From positions 1 through 64,000 of the forward strand of contig JABXHY010000035.1 in assembly GCA_013373375.1 (NCBI GenBank): DNA of 64,000 bases. Direction: 5' to 3'. Source of the stretch: Gammaproteobacteria bacterium (GTDB lineage: Bacteria > Pseudomonadota > Gammaproteobacteria > Enterobacterales > Kangiellaceae). The position numbers and the translations under genes are program-made. Of the stretch, positions 12,047-20,378 are shown one piece after another. Numbering within the stretch: position 1 is the first letter of the stretch; each line of letters starts with the position of its first letter. Below the pieces are notes generated by a model. That model searched no databases and had not been told where the DNA came from. It worked only from the letters and a program-made list of their open reading frames with translations.

Positions 12047-12693
12047 TCAAAGCTATCGTCTAACTCAACAAATTTTTTCCTGATACGTTTAACGTGAGAC
12101 GTAATGGTAGAATCGTCAACGATTACATTGGCAATACTCATTAATTGCTCGCGAGTTTTTACATGACCAGGCGACTTAGCCAATGCATGAACTATCCAAA
12201 ACTCGGTTAACGTCAAATCAACGATCAAGTCGTTCCAGGAAACTTTTATTCTATCGAGATCGAGATAAAGAGAACCAACGGTTAAACTCTCAACTAGTTC
12301 ATCGGCTTTTCCCATCGCTTCTACTCGTCGGAATAAAGCTCCAACTCGAGCCATAAAGTGCGGCAAACTAATATCTTTTGTAACATAGTCGTCGGCACCA
12401 AGTCGCAAACCTGAAATCACATCAAAATCCGAATCCAGAGCCGTCAAAAACATTATCGGCAAACCTTTTGAACTTGCTCTTAGTTGTTGACACAGCTTAA
12501 AGCCTCCCTCGGGTTCACTTGGTAATCCAACATCAAGAATGGCTAAATCAGGCAACGCCTGTTTAAAGCCTTCTTCAGCGTCGCGATACGTACCATATGC
12601 GGTTACTTTATAACCATATTTAGAGAGTGCCTGAACATAGTTTTCTCGAATGGTTGCTTCATCCTCGACCAAAACAATATGTTTTTCCATCAT
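12001..12693 (-). CDS. OmpR-family response regulator, PdsR-like
   Basis: LVEDEATIRENY, LAILDVGLPSEPEGGFKLCQQLR, winged-helix C-terminus; overlaps kinase gene. Confidence 0.85.
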   Translation of the reverse strand: MMEKHIVLVEDEATIRENYVQALSKYGYKVTAYGTYRDAEEGFKQALPDLAILDVGLPSEPEGGFKLCQQLRASSKGLPIMFLTALDSDFDVISGLRLGADDYVTKDISLPHFMARVGALFRRVEAMGKADELVESLTVGSLYLDLDRIKVSWNDLIVDLTLTEFWIVHALAKSPGHVKTREQLMSIANVIVDDSTITSHVKRIRKKFVELDDSFDCIDTVYGMGYRWKS

Positions 12694-12861
12694 GTTGATC
12701 CTGTTTAATTATCTTATGACTAAAACTATTGAAAACATTTTAAAGCAATTCAACACAAAAACAGCTGTTTCACCACCATTGCCATAATGTTGCCACATTC
12801 TTTATCCGCTTCGCCATTTTTCGACTCTTATATCGCCTCATTAGTTCGGTTTAATAGCACT

Positions 12862-12922
12862 GTGTCCAACGAAAGGACACTTCCCGTAGCAATAGTCGCT
12901 ACCTTAACACGGTAGCATTTTT
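12862..12922 (+). promoter_or_regulatory. candidate structured leader / attenuator upstream of OmpA-like gene
   Basis: GTGTCC-N7-GGACAC, then GTAGC-N7-GCTAC overlapping GCTACC-N7-GGTAGC followed by ATTTTT. Confidence 0.4.
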
Positions 12923-13008
12923 GGCCAAGGACGGCACTTTTGAAAAGTTTTGTTGTGAGTTACGGGGAGTTGAGTTGATTTTAAATTTAAACAAAGAGGA
13001 AAAATACC

Positions 13009-13698
13009 ATGAAAAAACTTGCCATCATTTCTGCACTGGTCATTACCGCGGTTTCTCACACAGCTCCTGCAAATGCAGAGTCACACAAAGAACAACAGAC
13101 TGGCGCTGTTAGTGGCGCCTTCATTGGCGCAGCCGCAGGTGGTCCAATCGGCTTCATTTTGGGCGCCGCATTCGGAGGTTTAATTGGCGATAACGTTGCA
13201 AGTAAAAAGGAGAATGAGCAATTAACCGCAAAAGTTGAAGAAGCAGAGGTTTACCAGTCACAACTTCAACTGGAAGTTGAAAATTTACAATCACAAGTAT
13301 CAACTACTAGCGACACTTCTTTTAACGACAGCGAGTTATTGCAAATGGATGTACTTTTTCACACAGCAGCGGCAGATTTAGACGATCTTGATCGTGAACG
13401 AGTCACTCAACTGGCAAGTTTCTTGAAAAAATACCCTGATTTATCAATCAAACTAGATGGCTTTGCCGACCCTCGAGGAAACGCAGATAAAAATAAGGCG
13501 CTGTCTATGGAGCGCATTAATTCAGTGAAAACCATGTTGACGGAAAATGGGGTTAATCCTGAACGAATCATTGCGACCGCGCACGGTGAGACTGCCAATG
13601 CCGCGCCAGAAGGCGACCTTGATGCTTATGCTTTAGAACGACGTGTGAGTATTCGATTTCTACCTAAAGAAGTATCAACCGAATTAGCAGAAAAATAG
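13009..13698 (+). CDS. OmpA-family protein with glycine-zipper, PdsO-like
   Basis: Signal peptide, Gly-zipper GAVSGAFIGAAAGGPIGFILGAAFGGLIGD, OmpA peptidoglycan-binding domain (DGFADPRGNADKNKALSMERINSVKTML). Confidence 0.8.
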   Translation: MKKLAIISALVITAVSHTAPANAESHKEQQTGAVSGAFIGAAAGGPIGFILGAAFGGLIGDNVASKKENEQLTAKVEEAEVYQSQLQLEVENLQSQVSTTSDTSFNDSELLQMDVLFHTAAADLDDLDRERVTQLASFLKKYPDLSIKLDGFADPRGNADKNKALSMERINSVKTMLTENGVNPERIIATAHGETANAAPEGDLDAYALERRVSIRFLPKEVSTELAEK

Positions 13699-13766
13699 GC
13701 AAAAATAAAACACCATTTTTCAAAACTCTACTTTAACTCTTACAGTTATTAACCTCTCCACCCCTT

Positions 13767-13802
13767 GGGTACTGCAGTTATAAAGGCTCAGTACCCTTTT
13801 TT
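13767..13802 (+). terminator. intrinsic terminator after OmpA-like gene
   Basis: GGGTACTG-N14-CAGTACCC followed by TTTTTT. Confidence 0.75.
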
Positions 13803-13832
13803 AATTCACTTAACAATTAATTCACTTAACAA
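13801..13832. repeat. perfect 2 x 16 bp tandem duplication
   Basis: TTAATTCACTTAACAA TTAATTCACTTAACAA. Confidence 0.95.
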
Positions 13833-13924
13833 TGTTTGCCCAGAGTTTATTTTATACAACTTTTACTTTGGTATGCTATCAAGCTATGTCAGACTCAATA
13901 CTCATTATCCCAGACTAAATTATT

Positions 13925-14641
13925 GTGGCTGAATTAGACTCGAATATACTCGATGAAGACTTACTGTTCGCGCTGACGATATCGTCAGAAGCGAAAGCAC
14001 TGCGTCTACAAAAAATGGCTGTTTTTAATAAAGTCATCACAAAATCCATTTGGCTTACTGACCATTCGACATCGATTGCAAAACTTGCATTCTGGTGCGA
14101 TCAATTAAATCAACAACATTTCAAAGCACTGAGCATTCCAGACTCAGAAATGGCTACCATAAAGCCATGGTTAATCAATAACTTTACGCCTTTACTCAAC
14201 AAGTTGGCAAAAACGATGATTAATATCAATCACCCACTAGCCGACCTCTCACAAATACTGACAGAAGCAATATATTTATTGGTGAGCACCAAGCAATTCA
14301 ACTGCGATATAAAAGATGTTCATAACGATACAGGAGCAATATATTTATTGAAATTTAGTTTTTATTTTCAATCGAGTTGGTTATCAAAGCTTATTATTCA
14401 CACGCTCTCATTAACTGACTTTAACTTTCCCTTTTCCAAGCCGAGAGAAAAAGCCGCCCCCTGCTTCTTATTGTATCGCCAGCTTTTGCAACTCTGGTTA
14501 AAAACAAATCTTCCGGCTTTACGTTGCTTAAGAGATCACAAACTCTCAAAACAAATTTTTGTTATCGAACCAGCCTCTTGGCGCAAACTGTTTTTAGTGT
14601 GTTATTACTATATAAAAAAGAAATTGAGATTTAATCCATAA
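13925..14641 (+). CDS. hypothetical protein (possible divergent squalene/phytoene-synthase-like fold)
   Basis: 238-aa ORF with GTG start; KLAFWCDQLNQQ...NHPLADLSQIL weakly resembles 'RLAWWRDEL...HPL' of that superfamily. Confidence 0.6.
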   Translation: MAELDSNILDEDLLFALTISSEAKALRLQKMAVFNKVITKSIWLTDHSTSIAKLAFWCDQLNQQHFKALSIPDSEMATIKPWLINNFTPLLNKLAKTMININHPLADLSQILTEAIYLLVSTKQFNCDIKDVHNDTGAIYLLKFSFYFQSSWLSKLIIHTLSLTDFNFPFSKPREKAAPCFLLYRQLLQLWLKTNLPALRCLRDHKLSKQIFVIEPASWRKLFLVCYYYIKKKLRFNP

Positions 14642-14794
14642 AGAAGTTGGATCAACTTATTTGTCTTCTGCTTTTTGGCTTATGTTTATTAGCGTTATCA
14701 CTGAATAAGATTTGTGACAATTTGAATCATATCTTTATGGTTTATTCGCTCACATGCTAAAATTGCACTATCACGATTTTAATTATTGCGACTT

Positions 14795-15529
14795 ATGACT
14801 GACTATAAACTACCCAACAACGCTCTGAGCGGAAAAGTAATACTGGTGACTGGTGCCGGAGATGGTATCGGTAAACAAGCTGCGATAAATTACGCAAAAT
14901 ACGGCGCAACCGTTATTTTATTGGGACGTACCACTGAAAAACTGGAACAAGTTTACGATGAAATCGAGTCTGCAGGAGGCCCGCAACCAGCGATCATCCC
15001 ACTCAATTTATTACACCTGTCGGAAGAGCAAGCACATCAAATTGCCGAAACTATAGAACAAGAGTTTGGTCGACTTGATGGCCTGTTACATAATGCCAGT
15101 ACGCTGGGTGAAATGACCCCCATCGCAAACTACCCGGTTGAAACCTGGCTTAATGTAATGCAGGTGAACGTAAATTCAGCATTTGTTTTGACCCAGGCCT
15201 TGTTACCGGTTTTGCGTAACGCAGACAAAGCGTCAATCGTATTTACCAGCTCGGGAGTTGGCAATAAAGGACGTGCCTACTGGGGAGCATACTCGGTTTC
15301 AAAGTTTGCCACAGAAGGTTTCGCACAAGTGCTTGCAGATGAGCTTGAAAACACCAATGTTCGAGTAAATGTGATTAATCCTGGAGCTACCCGGACTAAA
15401 ATGAGAGCGAAGGCTTATCCCGCCGAAGACAGTAATCAGTTAAAAACACCTGACACCTTAATGCCGCTATACACTTACTTGATGAGCGATGAAAGTCTGG
15501 AAGTAAAAGGTGAAAGATTTAACGGATAG
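14795..15529 (+). CDS. YciK-family SDR oxidoreductase
   Basis: VTGAGDGIGKQAA, HNAS, S...YSVSKFA; ATG at 14795 preferred over TTG 14786. Confidence 0.88.
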   Translation: MTDYKLPNNALSGKVILVTGAGDGIGKQAAINYAKYGATVILLGRTTEKLEQVYDEIESAGGPQPAIIPLNLLHLSEEQAHQIAETIEQEFGRLDGLLHNASTLGEMTPIANYPVETWLNVMQVNVNSAFVLTQALLPVLRNADKASIVFTSSGVGNKGRAYWGAYSVSKFATEGFAQVLADELENTNVRVNVINPGATRTKMRAKAYPAEDSNQLKTPDTLMPLYTYLMSDESLEVKGERFNG

Positions 15530-15806
15530 TATCCTACGCATAACATTGCTTTTTTGCTTAATTACCTTAGCATTGCCTTAGCTGCGAAAAAACAAGAGCT
15601 TCTTAAGCCTGGGAGCTCTGTTATTAGCAGTAAATTAATGACTTTAGCGGGTCAAGTTAACGGCTAATTCAAAGGTCAAATTACTGGCAATTACCTTAAA
15701 AAAAACCACCCCAAGAGCAAGTCAATCTTTTGACAATAGTAATTGTCACCTCAAATCTATCAACTTATCTATATGAAATATAAAGATTTTTAATAAAAAT
15801 TCAGTA

Positions 15807-15823
15807 TTGGCACGTTATTGGCA
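15807..15823 (+). promoter_or_regulatory. candidate sigma-54 promoter (-24/-12)
   Basis: TTGGCACGTTATTGGCA with exact GG-N10-GC spacing, 33 nt upstream of the ATG at 15856. Confidence 0.5.
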
Positions 15824-15855
15824 AAGACAACATCATTAGATTTTTAAGGTATCAA

Positions 15856-16767
15856 ATGATGGAACTAGCAAAGCAAAAAATTATCGACGGCAAAGCACAA
15901 AACTTAAGCTACATCGCCAGTCGCATGCAACACCAGCAAGATGAAATAATTCTTGCGGCACACAGGTTATCGCTTAACTTGCAACAAACCCTAAATATTG
16001 AAGCGCTGATAACAGCCTTTTGCGCTGAATCTGTGAGTCTAATTCCCTGTGCCAGCGTCGCCTACCGAAACGACTCATTAAAACTTTTTATCTATCACGG
16101 TGATAAAGAACAGCATTTATGCCGCTACTCACTGGAAATTGAAAAAGAAAAGCTTGGAGAAATTGAATGTACTTCAGCTCGCCCATTTACTGAGCAAGAG
16201 CTAATGCGACTCGAACACTTATTATCAGTGCTGGTTTTTCCATTAAGAAACGCACTTATGTATAACCTTGCGGTGCAAAGCGCCAAACAGGATCCTCTTA
16301 CACGACTATTCAATCGCGCAGCATTTAATGAGATGGCAGAATCCGAAGTAAGCCGCGCAACTCGCCAGTGCACCGGGCTTTGTATGCTTGTGCTGGACAT
16401 CGATCATTTTAAATCTATTAACGATAACTATGGTCACCTGATGGGCGATGAAGTACTTAAGGAAATTGCAACCCGATTAAAACTCTCCTTACGCACCGAA
16501 GATCATGTTTTTCGTTATGGCGGAGAAGAGTTCGTCATACTTCTTAGTGCTACAGACTTACCATCCGCAAGATTAACGGCAGAGCGTATAAGAATGATGG
16601 TTGAACAAAAACCAATTAAGAAACTGGGAGTAAGTTTGAATATCTCCACTAGTATTGGCGTGACTGAGTGGCAGCGCGGAGAATCCAGTAGCTCATTGTT
16701 CCAAAGAGCGGACCAAGCCCTTTACGCTGCGAAAACTGGAGGACGCAATCAAGTTAAAGTTGCGTAA
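15856..16767 (+). CDS. diguanylate cyclase with N-terminal GAF-like region
   Basis: DPLTRLFNRAAF, RYGGEEFVILL, ADQALYAAKTGGRNQV. Confidence 0.9.
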   Translation: MMELAKQKIIDGKAQNLSYIASRMQHQQDEIILAAHRLSLNLQQTLNIEALITAFCAESVSLIPCASVAYRNDSLKLFIYHGDKEQHLCRYSLEIEKEKLGEIECTSARPFTEQELMRLEHLLSVLVFPLRNALMYNLAVQSAKQDPLTRLFNRAAFNEMAESEVSRATRQCTGLCMLVLDIDHFKSINDNYGHLMGDEVLKEIATRLKLSLRTEDHVFRYGGEEFVILLSATDLPSARLTAERIRMMVEQKPIKKLGVSLNISTSIGVTEWQRGESSSSLFQRADQALYAAKTGGRNQVKVA

Positions 16768-17002
16768 ACCAATAAACGAAAGCCTTCAATCATATAAAAT
16801 CCATAGTCTATCGAGTATGAGACGCTATATTTTGCATTCATCGAGATGTTGAACGAGGAATGCCCTCTGCCCCATTCAGCCAAGGTTAAGTAAACATTTA
16901 CAACAATTAGCCCCGACCTTTAAAATAGCCAGCTATGCATCCGCTCGTAAGTGTTGCACGTAAATAACTAGCTGATAAACAATTATTACATTTGGGGAAT
17001 TC

Positions 17003-19492
17003 ATGGAATCTCGTTCAAAAATCGGTCAATGGATCGCCAACCTTGCACTGAATCGAACTATTTTGGTGCTCTTGCTCTTAGTCGTTTGTGTGTTTGGCTT
17101 ATCATTCAAAATAGGCAACTTCCGACTCGATGCATCAGCAGACTCTTTGCTTTTAGAGAATGACCCAACACTTACCGAATATCGAAAGACTTACCTCGAG
17201 TACGGTAGCGACGACTACCTGTTTCTATTATTCGATACTGATGGCGAACTGTTTACCTCAAAAAATATTCAATTACTTGAAGATTTACAAAATAAAATTG
17301 TCAAAGTTCCAGCTGTAGCATCAGTAACCTCTATTTTAGATATCCCACTATTCGATCCAAAAGAAGCCGATATATTTACGGTTGAAAGCAAGTCTTCAAC
17401 CTTGCGTGACGGCGACTTTGAATTAGCTGAAGCAAAGGCAATTCTCACCAAAAATCCGATTTACAAAAACTTAATTATTTCTGAAGACGGCTCTCTCACA
17501 GCTTTGCAGATTAACTTGGAGATTCCAGAAACTTTAAAAACCAGTTTACGCGAGATGACAGAGTTTCAAGTGGCAACGGCAGGTAAAACGCTGACTGAGC
17601 AACAACAAATTAAAAAAGAACAATTAAAGTTGAAAGTTAGAGCCGAAACCCAGTCTTATAGTCAAACCACAGAAGCCACTATCAAGTCTCTTAGAGCAAT
17701 TATTGCCGATGGTCCTTCAGATGTTAGGTTGTTTTTGGGTGGTGTGCCTATGATTGCAAATGACTTAATGGAGTATGTCGAAAATGATCTTACGGTTTTT
17801 GGAACTGCAATAATCTTTATTCTAATTTTAATTTTAACCTTACTATTCCGACAAAGTCATTGGATTGTTTTACCGCTCGGTATTTGTGCGCTTGTTGTAG
17901 CGGCAATGGTTGGGTTGCTAGGTTGGTTAGATTGGCCTGCCACGGTTATTTCATCAAACTTTATCGCTCTCCTATTGATTATGACCATGTCTCTTGCGAT
18001 TCATTTGATTGTGCGTTTTAGAGAGTTATCGCAGAAACACTCGACAATGTCAGTCAATGAAAAGCTCCAAAGAACATTAAGCACTATGTTTGTTCCCTGC
18101 TTGTTCACGGCAGTGACTACTATGGTTGCGTTTGGCTCTCTAGTTGTTAGTGACATTCGTCCAGTAAAAGACTTTGGCCTCATGATGTCGATGGGTCTTG
18201 CCATCGCGTTTGTCATTACCTTTTTTGCTTTTCCTGTTTTTGTGAAACTCACCTACGGCAATTTAAAAGAAAAAGCCTTGAGCTCAAAGCTGACTGATTT
18301 TACATCAGCACTTGGTAGATGGACCCTTAAAAATCGAGTGATCATTTTTACTCTTTCAACATTGATTGCAACGTTCGCTATTTCAGGGCTTTTCCGTTTG
18401 AGCGTTGATAATCGATTTATTGATTACTTCCGGTCACACACCGATATTTATCAAGGTATGAAGACTATCGACGACAAACTCGGTGGAACGACACCTCTAG
18501 ATATCGTTATAAAAACAGATGCACTTCTACCTGAACCGCCAGCAGACGAATTTGATGATGGATTTAGTGAATTCGAAGAAACCGATCCGGTACCACAAGC
18601 ATTTACGCAAAACGGTGTCGATAAACTATCGCAGGTTCATAGTTACCTTGAGCAATATGATGTTACGGGTAAAGTACTCTCTCTTACTTCAAGCTTTCGA
18701 CTGCTCAATGATTTAAATGGCGGGAAAACGCTGGACGATTTTTTACTTGGTCTTTTTTATAAACGTATGTCAGCGGACATTCGACGACAACTGATTGATC
18801 CCTACTTAAAAGAAGATGGTTCCGAGGTTCATTATTCAATTCGAATGATCGACTCTCATCCTAATTTAAAACGCGGAGCATTTTTAGCCGACCTTGATAA
18901 TTACTTTAAAGAAGATTTAGGTTTAAAAGATGGCCAGTACGCAATAACGGGTATGTTTGTACTTTACAACAATATGCTCGCCAGCTTATTCGACTCACAA
19001 ATAAAAACGATTGCCACTGTGTTTCTCGCAATTTTTATTATGTTCGTATTTATTTTTCGATCGCTCACTCTCGCAATTTTAGGCTTACTACCAAACGCAC
19101 TTGCTGCAGCGATGGTACTCGGTGCAATGGGCTGGTTTAATATTCCATTAGATATGATGACCATAATGATTGCTGCAATTGCGATAGGTATAGGTGTCGA
19201 CAACACGATTCACTATATTTTTAGATTTCGAAGAGAGTTTGATAATAAACCCGATTACGAAAGTTGTGTTCAGGCTTGTCACGATTCAATAGGAAAAGCC
19301 TTGTATTACACCTCGTTGACCGTCATTGCTGGATTCTCAGTTTTAGTGTTCTCAAACTTTATTCCAACAATCTACTTTGGAATATTAACCAGTATTGCAA
19401 TGGGAACAGCCCTTCTGGCGAACTTAACTTTACTTCCTAGATTGATTTTATTATTCAAGCCCAAAATTCCGAGTTTAACTTCGAAGAAATAA
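17003..19492 (+). CDS. RND/MMPL-superfamily transporter
   Basis: 829 aa, ~12 TM segments in two duplicated blocks, GIGVDNTIHYIFRFRRE motif. Confidence 0.87.
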   Translation: MESRSKIGQWIANLALNRTILVLLLLVVCVFGLSFKIGNFRLDASADSLLLENDPTLTEYRKTYLEYGSDDYLFLLFDTDGELFTSKNIQLLEDLQNKIVKVPAVASVTSILDIPLFDPKEADIFTVESKSSTLRDGDFELAEAKAILTKNPIYKNLIISEDGSLTALQINLEIPETLKTSLREMTEFQVATAGKTLTEQQQIKKEQLKLKVRAETQSYSQTTEATIKSLRAIIADGPSDVRLFLGGVPMIANDLMEYVENDLTVFGTAIIFILILILTLLFRQSHWIVLPLGICALVVAAMVGLLGWLDWPATVISSNFIALLLIMTMSLAIHLIVRFRELSQKHSTMSVNEKLQRTLSTMFVPCLFTAVTTMVAFGSLVVSDIRPVKDFGLMMSMGLAIAFVITFFAFPVFVKLTYGNLKEKALSSKLTDFTSALGRWTLKNRVIIFTLSTLIATFAISGLFRLSVDNRFIDYFRSHTDIYQGMKTIDDKLGGTTPLDIVIKTDALLPEPPADEFDDGFSEFEETDPVPQAFTQNGVDKLSQVHSYLEQYDVTGKVLSLTSSFRLLNDLNGGKTLDDFLLGLFYKRMSADIRRQLIDPYLKEDGSEVHYSIRMIDSHPNLKRGAFLADLDNYFKEDLGLKDGQYAITGMFVLYNNMLASLFDSQIKTIATVFLAIFIMFVFIFRSLTLAILGLLPNALAAAMVLGAMGWFNIPLDMMTIMIAAIAIGIGVDNTIHYIFRFRREFDNKPDYESCVQACHDSIGKALYYTSLTVIAGFSVLVFSNFIPTIYFGILTSIAMGTALLANLTLLPRLILLFKPKIPSLTSKK

Positions 19493-19513
19493 TCTATAAA
19501 AATGATTAAGTAT

Positions 19514-19540
19514 AAAAAAAGCGGGTAATCCCGCTTTTTT
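19514..19540. terminator. bidirectional intrinsic terminator
   Basis: AAAAAAAGCGGGTAATCCCGCTTTTTT between convergent genes. Confidence 0.85.
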
Positions 19541-20139
19541 TATTTACCAGAAGTAAATCGCACGCCCAAAAATAATCGATCTTGGTCTAGCCAGTTATCC
19601 CAATCAAGCGTTACAGCAAAGGTTGGCGAAGTGTAATAGTGAAGACCTAGTTTATATCCAGCTTCTTCTAACTTTGCTCCTTCGTAATCGGTGCCGGTTA
19701 AATCTGCGTTATCCAGATTAGTCGAATTGTACTCAGCTAAAATTTCCAGTTGTCTCGAAAAACGACTGCGCCAACCTATAGCATATTGAGTATTGTCTTT
19801 TATTTTTAGCGTATTAAATTCTAAATCGACTTTGGTATAACTTAAATACATTGAATTAGTTTCTGTTGTGGACCAGAAAAATCCACCTCCAACTTCTTTT
19901 GTTTTGTAATCATCTTCTGAAGCTTGGTCTCCAGCAAAATTTGTTTTCGAAACGACAACAAATAAACCTTTCCTTACTGGTAACTTTAATGTGTATCTTT
20001 CACCAGTTACCTCTGGATCTGATCCTTGGCCATAAGCCACATCGATAATTGCTTGATGTGGTTGCTGAGCAAAACTTGGGACTGATAATAAGAGCATTGT
20101 TGAGCCAATACTCAAATATTTACTTAACTTTAACGTCAT
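19540..20139 (-). CDS. putative outer-membrane beta-barrel protein
   Basis: Signal peptide ...LLLSVPSFAQQ, alternating-strand pattern, C-terminal FLGVRFTSGK. Confidence 0.65.
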   Translation of the reverse strand: MTLKLSKYLSIGSTMLLLSVPSFAQQPHQAIIDVAYGQGSDPEVTGERYTLKLPVRKGLFVVVSKTNFAGDQASEDDYKTKEVGGGFFWSTTETNSMYLSYTKVDLEFNTLKIKDNTQYAIGWRSRFSRQLEILAEYNSTNLDNADLTGTDYEGAKLEEAGYKLGLHYYTSPTFAVTLDWDNWLDQDRLFLGVRFTSGK

Positions 20140-20263
20140 AACCCTAAAACCCACACTCTATAAAATATTAATCTTCGCTTATTTTAAGCATCTTAGTTGG
20201 GTGAGAATGGTAAGTATCACCCTTTGATCTCTTCGCTCATAGTAACACTCTCCACAGCACAGA

Positions 20264-20302
20264 GCACTGACTAGATTTGCTGTGCTTAATCTAGCTCAGT
20301 GC
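20264..20302. repeat. long inverted repeat / hairpin
   Basis: GCACTGACTAGATT-N10-AATCTAGCTCAGTGC, 14 bp stem with one bulge. Confidence 0.85.
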
Positions 20303-20378
20303 CACTCAGTTTACCCTGCCATACAGTTTTCAGTGCCACGGGGTTCACAATGCCTTTGAGCTTAGAGAACAACTATGT

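Noticed and set aside
12921-13112. 63-aa ORF overlapping the start of the OmpA-like gene
   Set aside because: Starts within the structured leader and reads out of frame through the signal-peptide coding region; no support as a protein, although a leader-peptide role cannot be fully excluded.
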